From: JAGPDB01 sp046331265
GTDB taxonomy: Bacteria > Actinomycetota > Acidimicrobiia > IMCC26256 > JAGPDB01
Assembly (NCBI GenBank): GCA_046331265.1
Contig: JAXLRE010000002.1
Location: forward strand, 160,669-224,668
Direction of reading: 5' to 3'
DNA length: 64,000 bases
The translations under genes were made by a program, and so were the position numbers. Below the pieces are notes generated by a model that did no database searches, was not told the DNA's origin, and saw only the letters and a program-made list of their open reading frames with translations. Positions 24,636 to 33,710 of this stretch are shown piece after piece. How positions within the stretch are numbered: the first letter of the stretch is position 1; each line of letters opens with the position of its first letter.

Positions 24636-25328
24636 ATGACATTACAAGAAGCAATTAATAATTTAAAAATTGATAGTGAACAGATTTCTAAATCTAAGCT
24701 GTCGACAATTGTAAAAAATGGTGATAAATGCAATAGTGCTTTTATCGTTGAGCGAGGAATCGTAAGAGTTTTTTATACAGATATCAATGATGAAGAATCT
24801 ACAATAGCATTATTAGCTGAAGGCGACTTTTTTCCGATCGAAGTCATATTTAATCGTTCAGAGACTGTCATGTTCGAATACGCAAGTTATACTGATGCAA
24901 GATTAATTGAATTTAAAGTTGAAGAATTTCGTGATGAACTTTTACATGATGGGTGTTTATCGTGTTCTGTTCTTGATGGTTTTGCCCGCCAAAACATTTC
25001 TCAATCAATGCAGATACAAGCTTTAACTAGTGGAAAAGTAAAGGATAAAATTTGTCAATTCATGCAGTATTTGGTTTTGAAATTTGGTGAACACCTAGGT
25101 GGAGGAATTTGGGAAGTAGATATTGCGCTTACTCAAGAAGATATAGCTTTACTTGCCGGCGTTACTCGTGAATCGGCCTCAACAACTCTTTCTAAATTAC
25201 GTAAAGACAATATCATTTCTTATGATGCTGGTGTCTATAGCGTAGATATCGATAAGCTACGCGAGGTCAGTACAACACCAGAAATAGATGAGAGTGTAGT
25301 CAGTGGAGAAAGCCCTCTTTGTGAGTAA
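24636..25328 (+). CDS. Crp/Fnr-family transcriptional regulator
   Basis: 230 residues. The N-terminal cyclic-nucleotide-binding fold (about 20-115: FIVERGIVRVFY, IALLAEGDFFP) lacks the Arg/Ser set needed for cAMP. The C-terminal winged helix (about 145-215) has LTQEDIALLAGVTRESASTTLSKL. There is no Fnr-type cysteine cluster at the N-terminus; three cysteines lie at residues about 108-113 (CLSC) and elsewhere. The effector is unknown. It may control the preceding envelope genes. Confidence 0.83.
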   Translation: MTLQEAINNLKIDSEQISKSKLSTIVKNGDKCNSAFIVERGIVRVFYTDINDEESTIALLAEGDFFPIEVIFNRSETVMFEYASYTDARLIEFKVEEFRDELLHDGCLSCSVLDGFARQNISQSMQIQALTSGKVKDKICQFMQYLVLKFGEHLGGGIWEVDIALTQEDIALLAGVTRESASTTLSKLRKDNIISYDAGVYSVDIDKLREVSTTPEIDESVVSGESPLCE

Positions 25329-25329
25329 G

Positions 25330-26163
25330 CTAAGCTTTTAAGGCATCGGGTAGATAATCAATAATGTCTGAAGCAATCATGCCTGGCTGTGTTTTGGCCT
25401 CAGCTGCCATATCTGCGGCAAGCCCATGGATATAAACTCCGTACGTGCTTGCTTCATGAACCGATAATTTTTGCGCAATTAATCCTGCGATTATTCCTGT
25501 TAGGACATCACCAGAACCAGCAGTTGCTAATCCTGGATTCCCAGTTGTATTTATAACGGTTTCACCCTTTTTGTTTGCAGTTATGGTGGTGGAGCCTTTT
25601 CCGACAATTTCAAGGGAGTGTTCTTTTGCAAAATCAGAATAAATTTGTTCGCGTTCAATGGTGTTAGTTGGTAATGTAATTTGTGAAAGTTTTTTAAATT
25701 CGCCATCATGCGGAGTAATAACTATCTCATTTTTTATTTTATTTTGAATGATCTTATTTCTGATCGAATAAATAGCACCTGCGTCTATAACGACAGGTAT
25801 ATCGACTCTATCTAATAATAAATTTGTTATATCTGAAAATTTAGTATCCATTCCTGGACCAATAGCTAGAACGTTAACTTTTCTTTTTTGTATAAAATCA
25901 AGAATTGTATCAATTTGTTTTTCTGGCTCTTCAGGCAGTCGTAGGGTCATTATCTCTACAACTCTTTTTTCGAGTTTGTCTATTACTGAAACTGTAGATG
26001 CAATTGTAACCATGCCTGCACCTACTCTTAGAGAAGCCATTGCTGATAGAAATGGTGCACCTACCATTCCGGGCGAACCACCAACTACTAGAACATTCCC
26101 GTAATTGTATTTATTTGTGTTCTGTAAACGATTCAACAAATATTTATTAAGGTCATCGAACAT
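25330..26163 (-). CDS. nnrD: ADP-dependent NAD(P)H-hydrate dehydratase
   Basis: 277 residues of the ribokinase-like NnrD/CARKD family: VLVVGGSPGMVGAPFLSAMA, VLAIGPGMDT, VITPHDGEFKKL and TTGNPGLATAGSGDVLTGIIAGL. It dehydrates damaged NAD(P)H hydrate using ADP. No NnrE epimerase domain is fused at the N-terminus, so the epimerase must be separate. Convergent with the Crp/Fnr gene. Confidence 0.93.
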   Translation of the reverse strand: MFDDLNKYLLNRLQNTNKYNYGNVLVVGGSPGMVGAPFLSAMASLRVGAGMVTIASTVSVIDKLEKRVVEIMTLRLPEEPEKQIDTILDFIQKRKVNVLAIGPGMDTKFSDITNLLLDRVDIPVVIDAGAIYSIRNKIIQNKIKNEIVITPHDGEFKKLSQITLPTNTIEREQIYSDFAKEHSLEIVGKGSTTITANKKGETVINTTGNPGLATAGSGDVLTGIIAGLIAQKLSVHEASTYGVYIHGLAADMAAEAKTQPGMIASDIIDYLPDALKA

Positions 26164-26290
26164 AGAGACATTCTAAAGGATTAATTTAAATTCAACAGGT
26201 TAGGGAGACCATAGTTAATAATGCAGCTGACTGGAACTTATATATTCATTTTGAAGACTTCTATATAGATCAATAATAAGAAAGGTTTAT

Positions 26291-26815
26291 ATGAAGACTA
26301 TAAAAATAATTCCAGTTGTTGCTTTAACTTTGGCACTTGGATTGGCTTTATACGGTTGTGGAAATGATAAGAAAGATCAAAGTTCTTCAAAGAAGCAAAC
26401 AAAAGCTCAAGTAAAGAAAAATGAAACTACTTCAACTGCAGCTAGTTCGACAATGAACACTGTTCAATCCAGTACACCTATGAATAGTTCTGGCGAAGGG
26501 CAATACACAATTGATACAAACAAGCCAGTTCCATCTGTAACTATTGAAGTTTTGAAAGATGCAAAGATGGGCTATAACCTAGTTATAAAGACTAAAAACT
26601 TTAAATTTACTCCACAAAATGTAAACGATGAGCAAGAAAGCCAAAATGAAGGGCATGCACATCTATATGTTAACGATCAAAAAATTACACGTGTATATGG
26701 AAATTATTACTATCTTAAATCAGATGTGGTAAAGCCTGGAGACAAAGTATCAGTATCCTTGAATACTAATCTTCATAAAAACCTTGTTAGCTCCGAGCCA
26801 GTTACAGCTCAATAA
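26291..26815 (+). CDS. Lipoprotein with GHAHLYVN motif
   Basis: 174 residues. Signal peptide and lipobox ALYGC (Cys23), a Lys/Ser/Thr-rich linker to about residue 75, then a beta-rich domain: VTIEVLKDAKMGYNLVIKTKNF, EGHAHLYVNDQKITRVYG and KPGDKVSVSLNTN. The HAH pair suggests metal binding, and the fold of the C-terminal part could be immunoglobulin-like. Exact family not recognised. AGAAAGG precedes the start. Confidence 0.65.
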   Translation: MKTIKIIPVVALTLALGLALYGCGNDKKDQSSSKKQTKAQVKKNETTSTAASSTMNTVQSSTPMNSSGEGQYTIDTNKPVPSVTIEVLKDAKMGYNLVIKTKNFKFTPQNVNDEQESQNEGHAHLYVNDQKITRVYGNYYYLKSDVVKPGDKVSVSLNTNLHKNLVSSEPVTAQ

Positions 26816-26825
26816 ATTGTAATAT

Positions 26826-26857
26826 TTATAGGTGCTTAAATATTTAGGCACCTATAA
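26826..26857. terminator. Long hairpin between convergent genes
   Basis: TTATAGGTGC and GCACCTATAA form 10 perfect pairs, extended by TTAAAT/ATTTAG with one wobble. It lies between the lipoprotein and Ldh-type genes and overlaps the latter's stop. Probably a bidirectional terminator, without a strong T-run. Confidence 0.55.
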
Positions 26858-27841
26858 CGATTTAATTTCATCCCATACTTCTTCTGGCACTTCTATAAAT
26901 CCATTTGTTTCAGAAGCTTTCCGTATTTTTGTTGCATGTTCACCAGGAATGCGAATTTCTTGTCCTTCGAAATGATTTGTATTTCTTATGTAATTAAGAG
27001 CATTAGTAGTCTCGTTTTTATATTCATCTATCGATGTAAGTAATGCGGGATTGTAAACCGTTATGATTCCTGAATTTGCTGGCCATTGATTTGCGTAGCT
27101 TGAAGCATCTGAATCTGGCATCATGGAATGTCCAATCATTGAACCATTCATGATTTCTACCAATAATGCCAATGAAAAACCTTTATGCTCACCAAAGGGC
27201 AATACGCTATGTGCATCTTTAGGATCACGGGCGAAATCACCTTTATCTGTTAAAAAAGTTTTCTCAGGTAGATCTATTCCATACTTATTAGCAACTCTTA
27301 CATTTCCCCAAGCACGTTTAGCGCTCGCCATTTCAACAACTAAAGGTTCTGTATTCGTTGGCAATCCATATGCTATTGGGTTTGTTCCAACGGTGGGATC
27401 AAATCCACCTGGGGGAGCAATTGACCTGCCTGAACCGTCATTAGTTACGATTGCAACAAAATTATTTTTTGCAATATATTCTGCAATTGCCCCTGGACGA
27501 ACCCAGTCAAACATGTTTCTAATTATCGCAGTAGCTGTTCCCTCAGTTCTAGCTTTTTCCATGATTATGTCTGAAGCATATTTACCTAAAACGATGCCAG
27601 AATTTTTATTTGCCTCCACAAAATATAATGCATGAGTATCTAACAGAACTTTTGGTTTTTCGCATTTTGAAAAATCGTGGCGAACAAAACCAGGAAATGG
27701 AGCAAGTCCATGAGTTTTATGTCCTCTAAGTTCTCCACCTAAATAAACTTCTACAATAAATTCTGCATCTTTGTGTTCATAATTTAACCCATGTAAAATT
27801 TCGAGCATTGTTTCTTTGACTTCAGATATATGTAATTTCAT
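26852..27841 (-). CDS. Ldh/malate-type NAD(P)-dependent dehydrogenase (Ldh_2 family)
   Basis: 329 residues. The RGHKTHGL segment near residue 54 holds the catalytic histidine of this family. ANKNSGIVLGKYASDIIMEKA, TNDGSGRSIAPPGG, TNPIAYGLP and FGEHKGFSLALLVEIMNGS are typical. Members are 2-hydroxyacid dehydrogenases (malate, ureidoglycolate, delta1-piperideine-2-carboxylate and others); the substrate cannot be read from the sequence. The next gene upstream on the same strand starts the operon. Confidence 0.83.
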   Translation of the reverse strand: MKLHISEVKETMLEILHGLNYEHKDAEFIVEVYLGGELRGHKTHGLAPFPGFVRHDFSKCEKPKVLLDTHALYFVEANKNSGIVLGKYASDIIMEKARTEGTATAIIRNMFDWVRPGAIAEYIAKNNFVAIVTNDGSGRSIAPPGGFDPTVGTNPIAYGLPTNTEPLVVEMASAKRAWGNVRVANKYGIDLPEKTFLTDKGDFARDPKDAHSVLPFGEHKGFSLALLVEIMNGSMIGHSMMPDSDASSYANQWPANSGIITVYNPALLTSIDEYKNETTNALNYIRNTNHFEGQEIRIPGEHATKIRKASETNGFIEVPEEVWDEIKSL

Positions 27842-27847
27842 GTATTT

Positions 27848-28171
27848 TTAGTTATCTTCTTGTCCGCTATGATTTTTTTCTAATCTATCAAATACAGCTT
27901 TTTTTGCACTTTCATATTCTTCCATTGTTTGTGCATCATATAGCGGAAACCAAATAGGGTTTGAACCATAATTTGTTACTTCGCCTGTTTCTTTTAAAAT
28001 TACATAAGGACCTGAGCCGATCATCATGTCACGGTAATCATTAGTTTCAAAATATTTTGTAGGTTGTGGATTTACTAGAAACATTATTGGTGTTTCTCTA
28101 ATTCGTTCTTCTGTGTAATCATCGTTGAAATTTTCTTTACAAAATTCAACAACAAAATCTTTATCTATCAC
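27848..28171 (-). CDS. Small soluble hypothetical protein
   Basis: The start chosen is GTG at 28171, with GAAAGG well placed upstream; an ATG at 28204 is open but lacks this. About 107 residues: IMFLVNPQPTKYFETNDYRD, GPYVILKETGEVTNYGSNP and a charged helical end. The YVILKETGEV strand resembles YrhB/immunity-type small proteins, but only weakly. Lies 6 bp upstream of the Ldh-type gene, so they are co-transcribed. Confidence 0.55.
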   Translation of the reverse strand: MIDKDFVVEFCKENFNDDYTEERIRETPIMFLVNPQPTKYFETNDYRDMMIGSGPYVILKETGEVTNYGSNPIWFPLYDAQTMEEYESAKKAVFDRLEKNHSGQEDN

Positions 28172-28231
28172 ATTTGCCTTTCGATTGAATATAAGTATTA
28201 GCATCTTAATATGAATTTGAAAGGTTCATCA

Positions 28232-28654
28232 ATGCCCCGAAACTGTGATCTCGACAATGAAGTCGAAATAGGTGAGATGGTTAGACGTTTCTATTCCGCT
28301 GTTGCCCAAGATGATTTGCTTGGGCATATATTTAACGATGTTGCTCATGTAGATTGGACAACTCATATTCCAAAAATTAAAGATTTCTGGTGCAAAATCC
28401 TTTTAGGAATAGAAGGATACGAAGGAAACCCTATAGAAGCTCATGCGATAATCCACTCAAAAGAGCCATTTACTCACGAACATTTCAGGCGTTGGCTAGA
28501 GATTTTTCAAGAAACTGTAGATCTAGGTTGGGAAGGACCATACGCTCAAGAAATTAAACGTAAGGCAGTTAAGGTTGCTTTAGTTCATTCCCGCTTATTA
28601 ACTGGGAAACCTCTAGATGTACTTCTACATGTTGAAGAAACATACAAAGATTAA
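28232..28654 (+). CDS. Truncated haemoglobin (group III-like)
   Basis: About 140 residues, started at the ATG before PRNCDLDNE because AAAGG lies seven bases upstream. VRRFYSAVAQDDLLGHIFN is the A/B-helix region, HIPKIKDFWCKILLG the E region, and HFRRWLEIFQETVD holds the proximal F-helix histidine. These match group III truncated globins (HFxRWLxLF), implicated in O2, NO or peroxide chemistry. Divergent from the hypothetical/Ldh pair. Confidence 0.87.
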   Translation: MPRNCDLDNEVEIGEMVRRFYSAVAQDDLLGHIFNDVAHVDWTTHIPKIKDFWCKILLGIEGYEGNPIEAHAIIHSKEPFTHEHFRRWLEIFQETVDLGWEGPYAQEIKRKAVKVALVHSRLLTGKPLDVLLHVEETYKD

Positions 28655-28656
28655 AT

Positions 28657-29073
28657 TTACATTCTTTCATTTGGTTGTAATAGGGCAACTCTGTTTCCTT
28701 CAGTGTCGGTAAAAGAAACATATTGTCCTATGCCTGGGATTTCAACAGGTTCGCCCAAAATATTTCCACCGGAGTCTTTAATATTTTGCATTGATTCATT
28801 TATATCTTCGACAGCAATGACAACTGAAGGATATTGTGCTGGCCATTCTGGCTTATTTTTATAGAAACCACCGTTTATTGTCCCAGGAGTTTTTGTCATT
28901 TGGTTTTCATCTGTTTCGGTAGTTACAGCGATTACGTAATCATCCATTTCTTGACCAAGGCCATTCATTTCCCAACCAAATGCTTGCCTATAAAAATCAG
29001 CCACTCGTTTAGCGTCATCGTATGGCATTTCAAAATGGACTACTGGATTATATTTTTTCGATTGACTATTCAT
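28657..29073 (-). CDS. VOC/glyoxalase-fold protein
   Basis: 138 residues: VVHFEMPYDDAKRVADFYRQAFGWE, then GGFYKNKP and FTDTEGNRVALLQP form the beta-alpha-beta-beta-beta unit of the vicinal oxygen chelate family. A strong AAGGAG precedes the ATG. This subgroup (often labelled glyoxalase/bleomycin-resistance-like) has no defined substrate. Follows the cupin gene in a two-gene operon. Confidence 0.82.
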   Translation of the reverse strand: MNSQSKKYNPVVHFEMPYDDAKRVADFYRQAFGWEMNGLGQEMDDYVIAVTTETDENQMTKTPGTINGGFYKNKPEWPAQYPSVVIAVEDINESMQNIKDSGGNILGEPVEIPGIGQYVSFTDTEGNRVALLQPNERM

Positions 29074-29082
29074 ATTTGCTCC

Positions 29083-29430
29083 TTATTCTTCTATATATAG
29101 ATGTTGTTCTGGATTCCATCGAGGTGTACAAGAAACCGCAAGTTCAAAATCAGCATTATCGCAATAGAATTTTTCTCCTGCATCTATAAAGTATGAGTCG
29201 CCAGCTTCCACTTCAAATCGTTGATTCTCTACGACAACAATTCCTCGGCCTGAAATAACATAAACCATTTCTTTGCACTTGCTATTTACTACATATCCAG
29301 TTTCGGGATAGCGGCCGGTTACTTTGACCACAGCTATATCAATATCTTGATCTTCATGGTCATATTCAAAAGCAATGCAATTTTCGCTATTTTTATGTTC
29401 ACGCACTTGATTTTTCTTAACGAGTTTCAC
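29083..29430 (-). CDS. Cupin-domain protein
   Basis: 115 residues with one cupin barrel: EMVYVISGRGIVVVENQRFEV and DSYFIDAGEKFYCDN. The first motif lacks the usual metal-binding histidine pair (Glu and Val occupy the region), so metal use is doubtful. It lies 9 bp upstream of the VOC gene on the same strand. Confidence 0.72.
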   Translation of the reverse strand: MKLVKKNQVREHKNSENCIAFEYDHEDQDIDIAVVKVTGRYPETGYVVNSKCKEMVYVISGRGIVVVENQRFEVEAGDSYFIDAGEKFYCDNADFELAVSCTPRWNPEQHLYIEE

Positions 29431-29462
29431 AATTCAACTCTACTATGTAGCGTGCAGGCATA

Positions 29463-29494
29463 AAAATATGGGATTCACATGAATCCCATATTTT
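29463..29494. terminator. Bidirectional terminator
   Basis: Perfect 14-bp stem AAAATATGGGATTC / GAATCCCATATTTT with loop ACAT. The A-run and T-run flank it on both strands. It closes the anti-sigma-like gene; on its other side is the promoter region of the cupin gene. Confidence 0.8.
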
Positions 29495-29512
29495 CCTTAC
29501 AATATCGATATG

Positions 29513-30694
29513 TTACTTATGGATACTGAAAAGGTAAGAAGTGTTAGGCTGCAATATAAAGTCGGTCACAAAATTCTTAGTTAAAGCTTGTGAACCATCG
29601 TTGTATATCAACACGTTTTGACTTCCTTGAAATTTAGCAATTATTTCGAACTCTCTATAATTGCTTTCGCTCATTGGCCCACTATTGAATTTCCATATAT
29701 CTTTTTTAGTGTCTATATTCGTTGCAGTTAATTCCATATAGCTGTAACTATCATTGGATAAGATGCCCCCGGTTAAAACAAACTTCTGTCCATTAATTTC
29801 AATCGCATCGAATAATGCTGTTTCCGGGTCTTGGGCAAATACAACTTTTGATGTAGCTATTGAGATTGGTGATTGTAAATTAGCAAATCTATAATCGACT
29901 AATTCTCCATCCGTAGGAACAGACATGAGTATTTCATTTTCATTGAACCAAAAAACATTTGATATTGACAAGGTGCCTTCTGGTCTCAGATTGCGTTCTG
30001 TTTTTCCTTTAACTAGCGTTACAGTACCAGGTTCAACTGGGTTTAGTCCTTTAGGGAAGTTGATATATTGTGAATTATTAGGTGAGTACACTCGTGTTGC
30101 ATAGCCAGTTTCGATCACCTTATTTTCTGCTACTAGATAAGTAAAGTTATTTCCTGTAAGACCATTATCGTCGTAGCTGGTGAATGATATTGCTTGTCGA
30201 GTTAATCTAGCAATAGATAATTTCTTTGCTCCTGCTGGTTTAGCAATCTTGGCAACAAGTTCTTTTGTTTCGGTATTGTATATCTCAAAGTTGCTTATGT
30301 ATTCGTATCCATTGCTATCGGTTGCTCGTATCGGTGCTAACTGTAATAACTTTCCATAGAGTTTTGAGTCAACTCTTTGTGGGCTATCTGGAATTGTTGT
30401 TGATGTTTCTATTACTTCATTCTTCCTTTTGTCCACTGTCTTAACGTTCGAGCTTGATCCATTAATTTTTGTAATTGTGAAAGCAGATATGGCTGCCAAT
30501 AGCAAAATTAAGCTTGCAGCTACTGCAACTAATTTTGATCGGTTTTGTAATTGTTTGTTTAGTGATATTGATTCGTTCATTATGTTTTTCCATTCCTTTG
30601 GATTGACTTGGGTTGTGTTTCTACTTGCTTTTGATTGCAGAGATCTTTGTATTGCTTCTTCATATTCATCAGGTAAAAATTGTTCATTATTCAT
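29513..30694 (-). CDS. Membrane-anchored anti-sigma-factor-like protein
   Basis: About 393 residues, started at the ATG before NNEQFLPDEYEE, supported by AAAGGACT upstream. The cytoplasmic N-terminus is about 55 residues, followed by one TM helix (about 60-80, LVAVAASLILLLAAISAFTI). A large beta-rich extracytoplasmic domain (about 110-393) has no recognised family. Position directly after an ECF sigma gene suggests it restrains that sigma, though no zinc HxxxCxxC anti-sigma motif is present. Confidence 0.68.
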   Translation of the reverse strand: MNNEQFLPDEYEEAIQRSLQSKASRNTTQVNPKEWKNIMNESISLNKQLQNRSKLVAVAASLILLLAAISAFTITKINGSSSNVKTVDKRKNEVIETSTTIPDSPQRVDSKLYGKLLQLAPIRATDSNGYEYISNFEIYNTETKELVAKIAKPAGAKKLSIARLTRQAISFTSYDDNGLTGNNFTYLVAENKVIETGYATRVYSPNNSQYINFPKGLNPVEPGTVTLVKGKTERNLRPEGTLSISNVFWFNENEILMSVPTDGELVDYRFANLQSPISIATSKVVFAQDPETALFDAIEINGQKFVLTGGILSNDSYSYMELTATNIDTKKDIWKFNSGPMSESNYREFEIIAKFQGSQNVLIYNDGSQALTKNFVTDFILQPNTSYLFSIHK

Positions 30695-30704
30695 TTCTAG
30701 TCCT

Positions 30705-31283
30705 TTATTTATTGCCAAAAATATTTGTTTTCAAAGTTGATGTGGCTCTATGTAAATGTGTTTTCACTGTTCCTTCTGACACCGATAGGAACTTAGCTAT
30801 TTCTGATATTTTCATTTGCTCGTAATACTTGAGAACTATGCATTCTTTTTGAGCATTTGGAAGCGATTCGATAGCGTTACTGATCTTTTCTAGATTTTCA
30901 TTTTCGCTATCACTATGTGATAGTTGAATTCTATAATTTTCATTTAGATCATTTTCTTTAACTGATCTTAAAAAATTACGTCTATGTTTGTTTCTGGCCT
31001 TTAGGGCAATTGCAGATTTAATATATGCTTCGACGTTATCTATTCTGTAAGATTTTTGTCTTTGTACTCTGGCTAGCGTTTCTACAAATACTTCTTGAAC
31101 TACTTCTTCAGCAACTTCACGTGGCAATATAAATAGCACCGCGAAAGCTACTAGGCTCTTATAGGAACTCATATATAATGCTTCTAATTCACTCTGCATA
31201 TCTACATATACAGGTTTTGCCACTTGATCGTCCTCAATAGTGTCATTTTTGTAATTCATTTCTGTGAGTATAATTACAGTCAT
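30705..31283 (-). CDS. ECF-type RNA polymerase sigma factor
   Basis: 192 residues. Region 2 is about 35-100 (REVAEEVVQEVFVETLARV, DNVEAYIKSAIALKARNKHRR). Region 4 is about 130-185 (IESLPNAQKECIVLKYYEQM, LSVSEGTVKTHLHRATSTLK). The start is ATG 31283, or 31259 eight codons on; neither has a clear ribosome site. The anti-sigma-like gene starts 10 bp after its stop. It is divergent from the KAS III operon with a 53-bp gap, which may be a target. Confidence 0.87.
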   Translation of the reverse strand: MTVIILTEMNYKNDTIEDDQVAKPVYVDMQSELEALYMSSYKSLVAFAVLFILPREVAEEVVQEVFVETLARVQRQKSYRIDNVEAYIKSAIALKARNKHRRNFLRSVKENDLNENYRIQLSHSDSENENLEKISNAIESLPNAQKECIVLKYYEQMKISEIAKFLSVSEGTVKTHLHRATSTLKTNIFGNK

Positions 31284-31336
31284 GTTATATAAGTTGCATA
31301 TCTCGCTAAAAAGGTTGACATCCGAAAAGATTTTTT

Positions 31337-32461
31337 ATGTCTGAAGCTTATATAACTGGTTTCGGCGAGTTTTTACCTGGTAATCCCGTTGATAATGATC
31401 ACATAGAAGACCACATCGGCATAGTTGGCAACAAAGTTTCTAAATATAAAAACCTAGTTTTACGCCAAAACAAAATAAAGACACGTTATTATGCCTCTAA
31501 CTCTGACGGCTCATTTGAATACACGGTAGCTGAACTAGCTGCAGAAGCAATAAAAAATGCTTTTTCAAAATCCCAGGCGCTGATTGAGGATGTTGATTTT
31601 CTATGCAGTAGTTGTTCGATACATGATTCAATATTGCCTGGGTTAGCATCAATGATTCACGGAAATTTAGATATAGATGATATAGATGTATCGAGTTTTC
31701 AAAGTGTCTGTGGAAGTTCAATAATGGCTCTACGTGCTGCAGCCAATGCAGTTAAGTTAGATGATTCAAAATTAACAATAGTTACTGGATCGGAAATAGC
31801 AAGCAGACATTTCAGGCCTACTTTTTATGAGAATACCGATTACTTTAAAGAACATAATGAGTTGCCGTTAGAGCAAGAGTTTTTACGATACACACTTTCT
31901 GATGGGGCAGGAGCTGCTTTAGTTGAGTCTCGTCCTAATGCTAATGACATTTCATTTAAAGTTAAGTGGATAAAAGCAAAATCGTTTGCTAATCGATTTC
32001 CTACTTGCATGATCGGCGGAGCATCAAAAGAAAATGGTCGTATTGTTTCTTGGGGTAATCAAAAAACTATGGACGAAGCAATTGAAAAAGGCTGCTTTGT
32101 TCTATCGCAAGATTTAAAACTCGTTTATGAGATGATTCCAGTATGGGTTGGGCATTATTTATCTTTAATAGATCAAAAGCTAATAGTCCCAAACGAAATC
32201 GATCATGTTGTGAGTCACTATTCATCTGAAAGTTTAAAAACTGAGGTTGTGAGACTTTTAGAAAAAGCTGGAGCGATGATCTCGGAAGATAAATGGTTTT
32301 CGAACCTTACGTATAAAGGTAATACTGGATCTGCTTCTATATTTATATTGTTAAATGAGCTTTTCTATTCAGGAAAACTAAAAAAGGGTGAGCAGGTATT
32401 GTGTCATGTTCCTGAAAGCGGACAAGCATACAATTCATTTATGCTTTTGGAGGTAGTGTGA
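31337..32461 (+). CDS. KAS III-like condensing enzyme (thiolase fold)
   Basis: 374 residues. The catalytic triad is readable: C125 in SVCGSS, H294 in VSHYSS and N329 in KGNTGSAS. DGAGAALVE precedes the second half. The enzyme condenses an acyl thioester with malonyl-ACP, or two acyl chains as in OleA; the spacing between triad residues is longer than in FabH, suggesting a specialised homologue. First gene of a four-gene operon: the next start overlaps its stop (GTGTGA). Promoter region shared with the divergent ECF sigma gene. Confidence 0.85.
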   Translation: MSEAYITGFGEFLPGNPVDNDHIEDHIGIVGNKVSKYKNLVLRQNKIKTRYYASNSDGSFEYTVAELAAEAIKNAFSKSQALIEDVDFLCSSCSIHDSILPGLASMIHGNLDIDDIDVSSFQSVCGSSIMALRAAANAVKLDDSKLTIVTGSEIASRHFRPTFYENTDYFKEHNELPLEQEFLRYTLSDGAGAALVESRPNANDISFKVKWIKAKSFANRFPTCMIGGASKENGRIVSWGNQKTMDEAIEKGCFVLSQDLKLVYEMIPVWVGHYLSLIDQKLIVPNEIDHVVSHYSSESLKTEVVRLLEKAGAMISEDKWFSNLTYKGNTGSASIFILLNELFYSGKLKKGEQVLCHVPESGQAYNSFMLLEVV

Positions 32462-33126
32462 ATTCAAGCGAAGACGTTATTAGAAACCTCCTAATTGTTT
32501 GGACTGATTTTGAATCAAGATTAAACAATGTACCAATATTGAAAAAACTTTCTAATTCAAGATTTACTATTGATGACTACAAAGAATTGTTAGTGAATCA
32601 CCGCCAACAAGTTGTTGAAGGTTCGAGATGGATAGCGCGAGCAGCATCAAGTATCACATCAGATTATTTAGATCTAAGATCAAATTTTTTAAAACATGCT
32701 GTTACAGAGCATCGTGATTATGAAATGTTGGAGAGACAATTTGTGGAAATTGGTGGATCATTAGAAGAGATTAGGAATTCACCCAAAAATATAGGAACTG
32801 AAATATTTCATTCGTATATGTTTGAGCAGTCTAGTTCTCCAAACCCATTCCATCTTTTAGGATCGATGTTCATAATTGAAGGGCTAGGTCAAAGAAAAGC
32901 AAAAAGTTGGGGAGAACAGATAAAATCTCTGCTGAAATTATCGGATTCTGCCGTTGAATTTTATATATACCATGGTGAAAATGACCCAAATCACATGGAA
33001 GAATTTGATCAAGCGCTAAATTCAGGAATATTAGATCTCGATAATATGGGAGCAAAGATTGTTAAAACTGCAAAAATTACTGCTTTGCTATATGAATTGC
33101 AGTTGCGTGAAATAGGTAACTATTAA
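32458..33126 (+). CDS. Haem-oxygenase-like di-iron oxidase family protein
   Basis: 222 residues, all helical, start GTG overlapping the previous stop. A six-ligand set E54, H85, E141, H172, D176, H179 can be assigned (VEGSRW, TEHRDYE, IIEGLGQRKA, HGENDPNH). This is the pattern of haem-oxygenase-like di-iron oxidases such as UndA and SznF; the fold is shared with TenA and PqqC. These enzymes use O2 on fatty acids, amines or amino acids. With a condensing enzyme upstream, a fatty-acyl-derived substrate is plausible (inference). Confidence 0.8.
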   Translation: MNSSEDVIRNLLIVWTDFESRLNNVPILKKLSNSRFTIDDYKELLVNHRQQVVEGSRWIARAASSITSDYLDLRSNFLKHAVTEHRDYEMLERQFVEIGGSLEEIRNSPKNIGTEIFHSYMFEQSSSPNPFHLLGSMFIIEGLGQRKAKSWGEQIKSLLKLSDSAVEFYIYHGENDPNHMEEFDQALNSGILDLDNMGAKIVKTAKITALLYELQLREIGNY

Positions 33127-33710
33127 TGGGTGATAGAACAGAAATTTTAATTCTTAATATGATTTTATTTGTCATACTCCCTTTATGGGGTTTTTCGGGT
33201 TTAGGCGATTGGATATGTCATAAGAGAACGCACATAGAAAGTACTTCTGGATTAAAAGAATCTTTGATTCATGCTTTAATGGGCGCACAAATTGGTATAC
33301 CAATCATTTTAGGGATCTTTTTTGAGCTCAGTGTTTTGACATATTTAATAATGTTTCTTTTTTTAGTTTTACACGAATTTGTTGCTCACTGGGATGTGCG
33401 GTATTCATCTCCAAAAAGAAAAATAACCATATGGGAAATGCATGCACATAATTACTTAGCAACAATTCCTTTATATCTTTTCTTATTGGTAAGTGTGCTC
33501 GGATGGGAAGTCGTAAAGAAAACAGTATTGTTGCAATGGTCTGGTTCTTTAAACTTTAAATTTCGTGACACACCTATAGGTGGCGCACATTATTACATTG
33601 TCTATGGAGTATTTATCTCAATTGTTTGTGTTTTCCCGTACATTGCAGAACTATTGCGCTGTTGGCGTTATGAAAGAAAGATAAAATCTAATGGTGTTGA
33701 CCTCACGTAA
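33126..33710 (+). CDS. Histidine-rich integral membrane protein (fatty-acid hydroxylase-like)
   Basis: 194 residues with about four TM segments. Clustered metal-ligand-like motifs lie at the membrane faces: D28/H32/H36 (GDWICHKRTH), E45/H49, H83-E84/H88/D90 (HEFVAHWD) and E104/H106/H108 (WEMHAHN). This resembles the histidine boxes of membrane di-iron hydroxylases and desaturases, although spacing differs from the canonical HX3H/HX2HH. The start overlaps the previous stop (TAATG). Exact family not recognised. Confidence 0.62.
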   Translation: MGDRTEILILNMILFVILPLWGFSGLGDWICHKRTHIESTSGLKESLIHALMGAQIGIPIILGIFFELSVLTYLIMFLFLVLHEFVAHWDVRYSSPKRKITIWEMHAHNYLATIPLYLFLLVSVLGWEVVKKTVLLQWSGSLNFKFRDTPIGGAHYYIVYGVFISIVCVFPYIAELLRCWRYERKIKSNGVDLT

